Shown here: positions 24,878 to 34,100 of the stretch, one piece after another | Numbering within the stretch: position 1 is the first letter of the stretch | How the letters are laid out: each line of letters starts with the position of its first letter | Assembly: GCA_021295755.1 (NCBI GenBank) | Contig: JAGWBT010000012.1 | Span: 1-34,785 of the forward strand | Direction of reading: 5' to 3' | Source: Candidatus Poribacteria bacterium | Lineage (GTDB): Bacteria > Poribacteria > WGA-4E > PCPOR2b | DNA: 34,785 nt | Made by a program: the position numbers and the translations under genes | Notes under the pieces: generated by a model | The model's database searches: none | What the model saw: the letters and a program-made list of their open reading frames with translations, nothing else | Told to the model about the DNA's origin: nothing

Positions 24878-24909
24878 GTGGTTGCCAATATCGTTTTAAG
24901 GAGATTGTA

Positions 24910-25257
24910 ATGTCAAAAGTAAAAACAGGTAGCGTCCGTCGCCAACGCCGCAAAAGAATCATGAAACACTCAAAAGGCTATCGTGGTGGTCGCAATAATC
25001 TGAGGCGGTCTGCGATGGAGGCTGTCGAGAAGGGTTGGAATTATGCCTATGCCCATCGCCGAGCGCGGAAACGGGAATTCCGGCAGTTGTGGATTGCCCG
25101 TATCAATGCCGCTGCACGGATGCACGGCTTATCTTATAGCCGTTTTATGAACGGATTGAAAAAAGCGGGAATTGACCTCAATCGTAAGGTCCTCGCTGAC
25201 CTCGCTGTCCACGACGAGGCTGGATTTGCCCGGATTGTGGAACTTGCGAAAGGCTAA
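24910..25257 (+). CDS. rplT: Ribosomal protein bL20
   Basis: 50S subunit protein, 115 residues, needed early in assembly. The [24 protein letters not shown] start and the [20 protein letters not shown] and [24 protein letters not shown] segments are diagnostic (positions about 8-30, 50-70 and 76-98). AAGGAG with six bases of spacing precedes the ATG. In other bacteria L20 binds its own operon leader to repress it. The T-box leader of pheS begins just after its stop codon. Confidence 0.97.
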   Translation: MSKVKTGSVRRQRRKRIMKHSKGYRGGRNNLRRSAMEAVEKGWNYAYAHRRARKREFRQLWIARINAAARMHGLSYSRFMNGLKKAGIDLNRKVLADLAVHDEAGFARIVELAKG

Positions 25258-25279
25258 AAATTGAGTTTGCGTAAAGGCT

Positions 25280-25551
25280 ATGAAAGGACTAAGTAAGCGG
25301 TTCGAGTATTCTAATTAGAGAGGATGCGTCACCGGTTGAAAGCGCATCTTTAGAACGAGTCGCCGAATTTCATCCTGGAGCCGCCGAGTTGAACGCCAAT
25401 TTTGGCAATTAGGTTCGTGCCGGGAGTTTCACCGTTACCGAAACGATTAATGAAGTGGGCAGATAGTATATCTGCCAATAAGGGTGGTACCGCGGAAGAT
25501 CTTGACGCCTGTCACTTTCGTCCCTTGGACGGGGTGATAGGCGTTTTTTTT
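25280..25551 (+). promoter_or_regulatory. T-box riboswitch (Phe, specifier UUC) in front of pheST
   Basis: The T-box core AAGGGTGGTACCGCGG (25480-25495) is exact. Upstream are the stem I marks: GGACTAAGTA (AGTA at 25292-25295), AGAGAGG (25317-25323) and a GGTTGAAAGCGC-like apical segment. The 3' side of the specifier loop reads GAATTTCATC, in which UUC (25369-25371) is a Phe codon and fits pheS. The terminator pairs ACGCCTGTCAC (25505-25515) with GTGATAGGCGT (25533-25543) and ends in a run of T. Uncharged tRNA-Phe would favour the antiterminator and so switch on pheS and pheT. No separate promoter was seen in the leader, so readthrough from rplT is possible. Confidence 0.88.
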
Positions 25552-25572
25552 GCAATTTTACAGGAGATAAAT

Positions 25573-26589
25573 ATGCAAGAAGAGTTAAAGCAAATCGAGA
25601 CTGAAGGGTTGACAGACCTCGAAACTGTAAGCGACTTGCGCGAACTAGAATCTCTGCGGATTAAGTATTTCGGACGCAAAGGTCTGCTCTCCACGGTGAT
25701 GCGAGGCATGGGGAAACTCTCTAGAGAGGAACGACCAGTTGTTGGTAAACTTGCGAATGAAGTACGCGCAAACCTCACAGAGGCATTTGATCAAGTTGAA
25801 AGAACCCAGAACCAACAAGTGCGAGAGGATCAACTTGCAGCGGAGGCTGTGGATATTACGCTGCCTGGCCGCCCACCGCAGCTGGGGAAAAAGCATCCGG
25901 TGACACAAACCTTTGATCGTATTCAAGAGATCTTCCGGGGCATGGGATTCCAAGTTGCTGAAGGGCCCGAGATTGAGCATGAATATTACAATTTTGATGC
26001 ACTGAATACACCCGCGGAGCACCCTGCCAGAGATTCACATGATACGTTTTATATCACTGATAGCTTACTATTGCGAACACATACCTCACCGGTTCAAGTC
26101 CGCTACATGGAAAAGCAGAAGCCTCCCATACGAATTATCGTCCCAGGGCGAGTGTATCGTTGCGATTCCGATGCCTCCCACACACCGATGTTCCATCAAG
26201 TCGAGGGTTTGCTAGTTGCCGAGCAAGTCACTTTCAGTGAGTTGAAGGGTGTATTATACGCTTTCGTGCAACAGATGTTCGGAGAGGGAACACGGACCCG
26301 CTTCCGCCCCCACTTCTTCCCATTCACAGAGCCGAGTGCGGAGGTCGATATCTCCTGCACAACCTGCCATGGCGGGGGCTGTCGTCTCTGTTCAGGCACC
26401 GGTTGGCTCGAGATCTTGGGGGCAGGCTCGGTGCATCCAAATGTCTTCCATTATGTCAATTACGATCCGGAACAGTTTACCGGCTTTGCATTCGGCATGG
26501 GTGTCGATCGGATTGCAACCTTGAAGTACGGCATCCCAGACTTACGGTTGATGTTTGACAATGACATGCGGTTCGCCCAACAGTTTTGA
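25573..26589 (+). CDS. pheS: Phenylalanyl-tRNA synthetase alpha subunit
   Basis: Catalytic subunit of the alpha2-beta2 enzyme that charges tRNA-Phe. Class II signatures are motif 2 (GRVYRCDSDASHTPMFHQVEG) and motif 3 (FAFGMGVDRIATLKYGIPDLR). The N-terminal coiled coil for tRNA binding is in residues 1-90. The cysteine pair CTTC and CRLC (about residues 260-275) before the GTGWLEILGAG segment is usual in many bacterial PheS. The frame is open from 25402, inside the T-box, but AGGAG at 25562-25566, six bases before the ATG, fixes the start at 25573. The product has 338 residues. Confidence 0.96.
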   Translation: MQEELKQIETEGLTDLETVSDLRELESLRIKYFGRKGLLSTVMRGMGKLSREERPVVGKLANEVRANLTEAFDQVERTQNQQVREDQLAAEAVDITLPGRPPQLGKKHPVTQTFDRIQEIFRGMGFQVAEGPEIEHEYYNFDALNTPAEHPARDSHDTFYITDSLLLRTHTSPVQVRYMEKQKPPIRIIVPGRVYRCDSDASHTPMFHQVEGLLVAEQVTFSELKGVLYAFVQQMFGEGTRTRFRPHFFPFTEPSAEVDISCTTCHGGGCRLCSGTGWLEILGAGSVHPNVFHYVNYDPEQFTGFAFGMGVDRIATLKYGIPDLRLMFDNDMRFAQQF

Positions 26590-26611
26590 GATAAGTGGAG
26601 GAAAATGAATC

Positions 26612-29008
26612 ATGAACGTAAGTATCAAGTGGTTAAAAGAATATGTCGATTTCGATCTATCCCCTGAAGCACTATCAGAGCGTTTGCTAATGCTCGGTAT
26701 GGAAATCGAATCCATCAAACAACTTGGAGAGGGACTGGATCGCGTGGTCGTCGGTAGAATCAACACCGTGGATAAGCACCCACAGGCAGACAAACTAGTG
26801 CTATGCAATGTTGATGTGGGATCGGGGGCAGACGCGCAAGTCGTTTGTGGCGCCCCGAATGCGCGCGAAGGATTGGTTGCCCCCGTCGCGCTCGTCGGGG
26901 CACAGTTGCCCAACGGATTGACGATTAAGCGGGCAAAAATCCGGGGTGAGGAATCGCAAGGGATGCTCTGTTCGGAACAAGAGTTGGCAATTTCAGATGA
27001 GGCGTCAGGTTTGATGGAACTCCCCGACGAAACACAAATTGGCGCACCGATTGTCGAAGCTCTCGGTCTGGACGATGTTGTGTTGGAACTTGAGATTACG
27101 CCCAATCGCCCCGATTGCCTCAGTATGATTGGAGTCGCTAGGGAAATCAGCGTAATCACCGAAAATTCACTCAGGCTGCCCGCCGTAAATGTCCAACAGG
27201 GGCTAACGGATATTAACAATCTCACCAATGTAACGATTGAGGCACCAGATCTCTGTCCACGTTACGCAGCGCGAGTTATCCGCGGGGTAAAAATCGCACC
27301 TTCGCCCACTTGGCTACAGCGTCGCCTTGAAGCGATCGGCGTTGGAACGATTAACAACATCGTTGATATTACCAATTACGTCCTGATGGAATACGGACAT
27401 CCCTTGCACGCTTTCGATTACCATCAACTCACTGAGAACCGGATTGTTGTGCGTCGCGCCAAGCCGGGTGAGACATTGAAGACAATTGATGCGGAAGAGA
27501 GGGAGTTGACCCCCGATATGCTTGTCATTGCTGACGCGGAGAACCCGGTTGCGCTGGCTGGTGTGATGGGCGGATTCGATTCGGAGATTACCGATCAGAC
27601 GGTTGACGTGTTACTGGAAAGTGCATACTTCCACCCGCCAAGCATTCGGAAAACATCGAAGGTTTTGGGGATGCACACAGAAGCCTCCCACCGATTTGAA
27701 CGTGGTGCAGACCCTGAAGGTGTTATTCCAGCTCTCAACCGTACGACACAACTCATCGCGGAAATCGCCGGTGGAGAGATCTGTGCGGGGATTGTCGATG
27801 TCTATCCAAGTAAGCGAGAAGCTCTCAATATTAAACTCCGTCCAGAACGTGCCAACTTTGTCCTCGGAACCGAGATTGCCCCCGATGACATGTGCGACAT
27901 CCTGACCCGCCTTGGCTTTACTGTGTCCGATACGTTTGAAGTTACGGCTCCCACGTTCCGCCCCGATGTGGGACAGGAGATCGATCTGGTCGAAGAAATT
28001 GCGCGTGTTTACGGCTTCGATAATATCCCAACCACACTGCCAAGAGGCGACATCCCTATTCCGAAGGTTGTCCCAAAGGAAGATCTACGTGAGCGTGTGA
28101 AGATGTATCTCCTACAATGCGGCATGATGGAGGCGATGAATTACGCCTTCTATCATCCAGATGTTTTCGATCGCATCCGTCTCGAATCAACAGACCCACT
28201 CCGTCAGGCGGTTCAAATTGCGAATCCGTTGAGCGAAGATCAGTCGATCATGCGAACAACCTTACTTCCTAGCTTGCTCGCAAACGCCCAGCGTAACCGG
28301 AACCATCAAATCAACGATGTACAATTCTTTGAGTGCAGCAAAGTTTTCATTCCAAACGGCACGGATGAATATCCCAATGAGCCTGAGCGTGTCGCAGGTA
28401 TCATAGCGGGCAATCTCGGCGCAGGTATATATGGCGATCCGCTCCGTCCGGCAGACTTCTTCGACATCAAAGGGGTCGTCGAAGGCATGCTAGGCCGATG
28501 CGGGGTATCAAATTATACTATCACCCACACCGATCACCCAGCCTTCCATCCCGGACGCCGGGCAGAAATTCATGTTGAAGATAAAGCGCTATGCGTATTC
28601 GGTGAAGCCCACCCGGAGGTGATGGAAAATTACGACCTGCCTCACGAGGCTTATCTGTTCGAACTCGATTTCGAGAGATTAGTTGACGTGGTAGAACCGA
28701 TGAAACAATTTGAACCTATCCCAATCTATCCCAGTGTCAATCGGGATCTTGCCATTGTGCTAGATGCGGATACTCCCGCCAGCCGTCCGACTGAAGTCAT
28801 CAGATCTGCCGGCGGCGAGCTAGTCTCTGGGTTGCACCTATTCGATGTTTACACAGGCGAACAGGTGCCCGAAGGGAAGAAAAGTTTGGCGTTTGCAATT
28901 GAATATCGTTCGACAACGGAGACACTCACGGATGAAATTGTCGATCGGATTCACGGTGGGATTTTAGAACAGTTAGAACGGGAACTGGGGGCGATACTGC
29001 GTAGTTAA
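26612..29008 (+). CDS. pheT: Phenylalanyl-tRNA synthetase beta subunit
   Basis: Beta subunit of 798 residues with all standard domains in order. The tRNA-binding fold is at about residues 40-150 ([26 protein letters not shown]). The B3/B4 editing domain follows ([15 protein letters not shown], then [14 protein letters not shown]-like [14 protein letters not shown]). Then come the B5 domain at about 405-475, the core domain ([19 protein letters not shown]), and the C-terminal FDX-ACB anticodon domain ([12 protein letters not shown] to the end). GGAGG precedes the ATG. It is co-transcribed with pheS and ends 15 bases from the convergent TPR gene. Confidence 0.97.
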   Translation: MNVSIKWLKEYVDFDLSPEALSERLLMLGMEIESIKQLGEGLDRVVVGRINTVDKHPQADKLVLCNVDVGSGADAQVVCGAPNAREGLVAPVALVGAQLPNGLTIKRAKIRGEESQGMLCSEQELAISDEASGLMELPDETQIGAPIVEALGLDDVVLELEITPNRPDCLSMIGVAREISVITENSLRLPAVNVQQGLTDINNLTNVTIEAPDLCPRYAARVIRGVKIAPSPTWLQRRLEAIGVGTINNIVDITNYVLMEYGHPLHAFDYHQLTENRIVVRRAKPGETLKTIDAEERELTPDMLVIADAENPVALAGVMGGFDSEITDQTVDVLLESAYFHPPSIRKTSKVLGMHTEASHRFERGADPEGVIPALNRTTQLIAEIAGGEICAGIVDVYPSKREALNIKLRPERANFVLGTEIAPDDMCDILTRLGFTVSDTFEVTAPTFRPDVGQEIDLVEEIARVYGFDNIPTTLPRGDIPIPKVVPKEDLRERVKMYLLQCGMMEAMNYAFYHPDVFDRIRLESTDPLRQAVQIANPLSEDQSIMRTTLLPSLLANAQRNRNHQINDVQFFECSKVFIPNGTDEYPNEPERVAGIIAGNLGAGIYGDPLRPADFFDIKGVVEGMLGRCGVSNYTITHTDHPAFHPGRRAEIHVEDKALCVFGEAHPEVMENYDLPHEAYLFELDFERLVDVVEPMKQFEPIPIYPSVNRDLAIVLDADTPASRPTEVIRSAGGELVSGLHLFDVYTGEQVPEGKKSLAFAIEYRSTTETLTDEIVDRIHGGILEQLERELGAILRS

Positions 29009-29023
29009 GTAGCACCGCAGCGC

Positions 29024-30055
29024 TTACCGGCGCCACCATCTTCTCTTGGATTTCGCTTCTGGTAGGTGGGGCTGGAGGGATTTTTCGGAACGTAAGGATT
29101 TGAGCAGGTTTGATATTTCCTTATTCCTTCTGTTAGTTTCTAAAACGGTTTCACACATTGCAACTGCGCGTCCCCCAACCGTCGGATCTTGCGTCGCTTG
29201 ATAAGCAAGCCCACAGATTGTCGCAGCGGCACTGTTGTATTCCACTGGCTCAATCTCGCTCGGCAGTTCATCGGGAAGCCAATCGAGAAGTGCAAACCCA
29301 ACCTGCCACGCCTGAGATTTTGCGTCGCAAATTAACTTGTGATACAACAGATCCGTCGATGAATCATCGAGCCAATACGCCTGTTCGTAGCATGCAGCCG
29401 CCTCGTCATACGCTTCATTGGCAATGTGGAGTTTCGCCAACTCCGTATAAAACGCATACAATCCGCGATCGGTGATGGCGTACACTTCGTGTTGTGTACT
29501 CGTCAACCATTCTCCTGTCTCCAGAAATTCGATTGCCGAGTTTTTCTCATCCTCTGTAATAATAATGCCTGTGAGCAGGTGCTTTGCCACCGCCGCATTC
29601 GGGTAAATTTTGGTACGGCTCTTCATCAGGGGATACGCCTGCACCGGCTTGTCCATCTGAAGCAGTTTGAGTCCCGTTGCAATTCGGAAAAGCGAGATGA
29701 TTGAATCGCTATTTTTTCGCGCCCTTTCATCAAAAACGGACGTTTGATTGTCAGCAATATGGCAATTGAGGGAGTCTAACTCTGATCGGATTGTTGGATC
29801 TACCGGCTCCACCTCGTGCGCTTTCGCAAGGAACCTTTGGGCGGTAAACAGTTCATCCCACTCCCGATAGATCCGTCCAAGTGACAGATTCGCCTGTGCC
29901 AGAAGCGGCGGTGCAACGGCGACAGACGCAATGGTATCCCACGCTTGGATCGCCGTTGAAAGTTCCTTTGGCGCTGTCAGGGTTTGCGCATGATCAACAA
30001 ATCGATCCAACTCTACTCCGATTTTCGCCCTGTCGAATATGAAAATCTGGTCCAC
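29024..30055 (-). CDS. TPR-like helical repeat protein
   Basis: The 343-residue protein consists mostly of paired helices with TPR-type spacing, for example AQANLSLGRIYREWDELFTAQRFLAKA (about residues 55-80) and LAKLHIANEAYDEAAACYEQAYWLDD (about 205-230). The tail KSKRRWWRR is very basic. No signal peptide was seen, so it should be cytoplasmic and act as a protein-protein scaffold. A TTG at 30070 opens the frame; a GTG at 30055 with GAGAGG seven bases upstream is preferred as the start. It directly follows the small protein gene on the same strand. Partner not known. Confidence 0.7.
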   Translation of the reverse strand: MDQIFIFDRAKIGVELDRFVDHAQTLTAPKELSTAIQAWDTIASVAVAPPLLAQANLSLGRIYREWDELFTAQRFLAKAHEVEPVDPTIRSELDSLNCHIADNQTSVFDERARKNSDSIISLFRIATGLKLLQMDKPVQAYPLMKSRTKIYPNAAVAKHLLTGIIITEDEKNSAIEFLETGEWLTSTQHEVYAITDRGLYAFYTELAKLHIANEAYDEAAACYEQAYWLDDSSTDLLYHKLICDAKSQAWQVGFALLDWLPDELPSEIEPVEYNSAAATICGLAYQATQDPTVGGRAVAMCETVLETNRRNKEISNLLKSLRSEKSLQPHLPEAKSKRRWWRR

Positions 30056-30073
30056 GGGTGACCCTCTCAAATC

Positions 30074-30283
30074 TTAGGTACTAGCGGATACCCAATCCTC
30101 CGTGTTCCTCTCAAAGTCCTCAGCAACTTCATCGGAGATAGTATCCTTAATAACTGTAATCAGATGGTCTCGGAATTTTCCCCAATCAGTGCCGCGCCCG
30201 GTAAAGCGGTATCGGTTGTCGATTTCGACAAACATGGTGTCATTCGGTTCGTGATGTGATTCGAAATAACGATTAACTTTCAT
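30074..30283 (-). CDS. Small acidic protein of unknown function
   Basis: 69 residues. The start is fixed at the ATG 30283 by GGAG seven bases upstream; the frame is open 24 codons further but reads as non-coding. The sequence is polar and acidic, with a central RYRFTGRGTDWGKFRDHLI stretch, and shows no membrane helix. It is not recognised. It ends 18 bases before the preferred start of the TPR gene, so the two look like one unit downstream of the lipid locus. Confidence 0.6.
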   Translation of the reverse strand: MKVNRYFESHHEPNDTMFVEIDNRYRFTGRGTDWGKFRDHLITVIKDTISDEVAEDFERNTEDWVSAST

Positions 30284-30359
30284 AATTTTCTCCACACAAA
30301 GAATCAGAAAAAATGAGAAAAGACAAGAGGCGATTGTACGCGTTGGTCCTTGCACATTC

Positions 30360-30389
30360 CGTCGTTTCCCCCGATAGGGGGGAACGACG
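30360..30389. terminator. Strong GC hairpin between the HAD gene and the small protein
   Basis: CGTCGTTTCCCCC (30360-30372) and GGGGGGAACGACG (30377-30389) pair through a GATA tetraloop, 13 base pairs with one T-G pair. No T run follows on either strand, so it is not a classical terminator. It may be a processing or stabilising hairpin that separates the transcripts. The remaining bases of 30284-30464 show nothing else. Confidence 0.45.
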
Positions 30390-30464
30390 AGTATCCTCGA
30401 TAAATCGCGACTTTCCCATGCTTACCCCTGTGCACTTTCTATTTTTATCCGTTACGATTTTCTT

Positions 30465-31154
30465 CTATTTTCCGCCGATCGTCCACTCACTAATCTCCCA
30501 TTCCGATTCTATTGCAACCTGCCGTAACCCTTTGCTCGGATTGACGGCGATCGGGTTACCAACGCATTCTAGCATGGGCAGATCTGCACGGCTATCGCCA
30601 TACGCATAACTTGCAGCGAGGTCAACATTATGCTGTTCGACGAAAGTTTGGATAGCGCGAACTTTTTCCGCCTCGCTCAACGGCGGCGTTGTCAATTCCC
30701 CCGTAAACTTTCCATGCGCCTCCTCAAGTTGTACAGTCAACGCAGCGTCTACTTGGAGATAGTCGGCAAGGGGCTGGATGATAAAATCAAGGGAACCGGT
30801 TACAAGCACAACCAACTCTCCCCGATCTTGGTGTTCACGAATATGATCTAAAGCGGCGGGGAATAACTTTGAGCGCACATAAGTCTCGAACTGCTCACCA
30901 GCGAGTTGTTTGACATTTTCCGCATCCAGCCCTCGATAGTTGCGATAGAAAACTCGGTTGAATCTTGTGCGACTTACTTTGTCTAGAAAAAAGTAATAGA
31001 CAACTTTCAACGTAAACCAAGCAATCCAGAAGGGACGAAAAAAGGAAGGGAGCAGATAAGACCGGAATTGGACGTAATAGTGGACGATGGTTGTGCTAAC
31101 GATGGTGCCATCAACATCAAAAAAGGCAGCCGTTTTTTTCTGTTCCGCTGACAT
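30465..31154 (-). CDS. HAD-IB family phosphatase (PSPase/PlsC-partner type)
   Basis: Phosphohydrolase of the haloacid dehalogenase superfamily, subfamily IB, 229 residues. Motif I is FFDVDGTIVS with the nucleophile Asp, motif II is LVTGSLDF, motif III has the Lys in EAEKVRAIQ, and motif IV is YAYGDSRADLPML. A hydrophobic stretch (about residues 40-58, with FFRPFWIAWFTLKVVYYFF) suggests attachment to the membrane. The ATG (31154) comes one base after the stop of the acyl-reductase/acyltransferase gene and has GAGG upstream, so the two are coupled. HAD-IB domains fused to PlsC acyltransferases are known, and a lipid phosphate (such as lysophosphatidate or acyl-phosphate) is the likely substrate. 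Confidence 0.85.
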   Translation of the reverse strand: MSAEQKKTAAFFDVDGTIVSTTIVHYYVQFRSYLLPSFFRPFWIAWFTLKVVYYFFLDKVSRTRFNRVFYRNYRGLDAENVKQLAGEQFETYVRSKLFPAALDHIREHQDRGELVVLVTGSLDFIIQPLADYLQVDAALTVQLEEAHGKFTGELTTPPLSEAEKVRAIQTFVEQHNVDLAASYAYGDSRADLPMLECVGNPIAVNPSKGLRQVAIESEWEISEWTIGGK

Positions 31155-31155
31155 C

Positions 31156-34100
31156 TTACGCCTCACGATTTACACAATCCGCTCGTAATGCTTCAATCTC
31201 AGCCCTGACGGCATCAGCAAGTTTCCTGTAAGTCTCCTGTTCCAGTCCTGAAGCGGCGTCCGTCTTCTCTATTCCGTGTCCGCTAGATGGCATGATAGGC
31301 TTACCAAAAGTCACCCGAATACGGCTCTTACGCGGCAGATTTCTGCCTTTAGGCAGCGCGTGGTAAGTACCGTCAATATAAGCGGGAACAATTGGGGATC
31401 CAGTTTCATAAGCCAACAAGCCGAGTCCGGGTTTGAACGGTTGAAGTTCCCCGGTGACAGAGCGGGTGCCTTCGGGATAGATCAGCAGGCACTCGTTCTG
31501 TTTCAGTACCTCCTGCGAAATTCGGAGCCCCTGCAAGAAATTAGCATGCCGATCAAACGGTACGAATTTAAGCAATTCGCCGGAGAACCACGATTTGAAA
31601 CGGGTGCTAAACCAATAATCTTTCGCAGCGAGAACTCTCAGGCGTTTGCATTCGTCACCCAAAACGGTCATGATTGCGAGAGTATCGAGGTGACTCGAAT
31701 GATTTGCAGCGATGATATACGGCTCACGCGACAGATTTGTCAGTCCATTACATTTAATTGAGAAGTAACACCTATAGATAGCCCACACACCGAATCGAAA
31801 TAGCGTCGCCAGTGCAGCGGATATAAGTGAGGATTCAGACCGTACAATATAGGCAGATGTTTCTTCATCAATAGAAGGCGGTGCGGAATCAGATTGCAAC
31901 GTCCTGACTGTCTCCGTTACGTCACCAACCGTCTGGATTTTGGCAATCAACTCATCGGGAATTGAGCGTTGCAGTCTAGACTCCAGCAGAAGCAGCAATT
32001 CCACCCGCGCCATTGAATCCAGTCCGAGCTCTGTCCCCAAATTGCTATTTAAATGGATCTGATCCGCCGGTAGACGCGCCAAACGACTGAGTTCAGAAAT
32101 AATAACCTCCTCGACCCCCGCAGGTGTGTCAGGAGCCACCGTTGACTTCAAGGTATCCTCGTTTCCATCGGTAGCCAGAGTATCTTTGACAGGATCGGGC
32201 TGCGGAGCCTCTTGTGTCTGCCGAGAGAGTTGTTCTTGCAAGACCTCTTTAACACGTTGGCGATCTATCACTGCAGCCGAGGTCTTGGGCAATTCAGTAT
32301 CCCAAAAGTATACTGTTTGGAGATGTTGATATGTCGGCAAGTCTTGGGCACGTTCCTGAATGTGTTGATGGATGGCTTTCTCAACCTCAGTCCTATCTCG
32401 ATCATCATCATGAACTGGAACGATGATAGCGTGTGCTGCCTCAAACAGATTATCTGTGCTCATCCCAACAATGCAGATCTCTGAGATCAAGGGACTGTGT
32501 TGGTAGAGTGCTTCAAGCTCAACCGGGTAGATATTTTTCCCGGCACCAGACACAATCACATCCTTGCTGCGGCCGGTGAGGTACAGATAACCTTCCTCAT
32601 CAAAGTAACCCAAATCGCCTGTATAGAGCAGCCCATCTCGAATCACCTGTTCTGTCATGGCTTGATTTCGATAGTAGCCTTGCATCAGGCTGGGGCTGCT
32701 TGCGACGATCTCACCAATACCGTTCTTGCCAGGATTGATAATCTGAAGTTCTACTCCCTGAACTTCAGGTCCGACCGTTCCCCGCTTGCTTTTGTGGTAA
32801 GGATTTACACTCAGAACAGGAGAGGCTTCTGTCATGCCATAGCCTTGATAAATTGTTAATCCAAACTCCATGAATCGATCGTACACTTCGTCCGGCAATG
32901 CAGCACCCCCACTGACCAGAACGCGGATATGCCCTCCCAATGCAGCTTGAATCTCTTGGACAACCTCTGGATCAAGTGGCGCTTCCATTGCTTCAGGGGA
33001 CTCTACAACATAACGTTTAATCGTATCGTAGAGCAGTTGGAACAAGCGCGGCACTCCAATCAGCACGGTAGTCTTGGTCTCCCGCATGATCGCCAAAATC
33101 GAGGTCGGTCTCAAACTATTGGTGTATGTGATGGTTGTACCGGCGTAAATCGACATCAAGAAATTGCAAGAGAACCCTAGCGCGTGGTACAACGGCAGAA
33201 CTGAAAGGAATCGATCCGTGTCTTCGGGAGGTAGTGCCTGCGAAACGGCAACAACGTTTGCGATAAACCCCCTATGTGAAATCATCGCACCCCGTGCATC
33301 TACAGTCGTGCCCATTGTGAAGATGATCGACGCAACCGTATCTGGATCGATGTCCACATCAGGAAAATTATCAGGAACTGGGGGGAGTTTCGAGCCCGTA
33401 GGCACAGAGGTTTCGGTCTGCTCACGTTCAAAAGGTTGGCAGAAACTATTGATATTCAAGAACTCCGGTGATGTCGATTCCGCACTTGGCTTTATCGGGG
33501 TACTCTGTAAACGAGTAACGCAGGCTTCAGAAGCCAAAACCGCTTTTGATTCAGTGTACTCCGCAAGTGCGAATATTTCTTCTTCAGCGGTCTGTGGGTC
33601 AATTGGAACGACAATAACCCCGATCTGTACAGCAGCTAAATAAGTAATACCCCACTCCGGCTGATTTTCGGCAAAAAGGATCACCCGATCGCCTTTACGA
33701 TAACCACGCTTCCACAACACAAAGGCAACCTGCCGTGAAACCTCATAAAGTTGACTATAAGAATATCGCACCCATTCGCTACCGCGTTTCATCTGCAACG
33801 CGATTTTATCCGGAATAGATTCTGCCTGTCGGGCAACCAAATCTATCATTGTCTGACGCTCGATCGGTTTGGAGGATTCGTTGACGGGCGGCTCTGCGGA
33901 TTCATTGTGCGCTCTAAATTCTTCTTCGGAGGAGGTATCCGCCGGTAATTCGCCAATACGATCAGGCGTCGGTTCGCTGATTCTCTGACTTCCTGAGTCG
34001 TCGCCTAGTTTGAGAAAGTGTCGTTTGATTCCTGGGATGTGTATTTCTTGGAAATAACGTCGCCAATCAATCCGTGACATGTCAAAGTTGAATTGTTGTT

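Noticed and set aside
26542-27228. 228-codon open frame on the minus strand over pheT
   Set aside because: It lies entirely within the strong pheT frame and shows no family motif or ribosome site.
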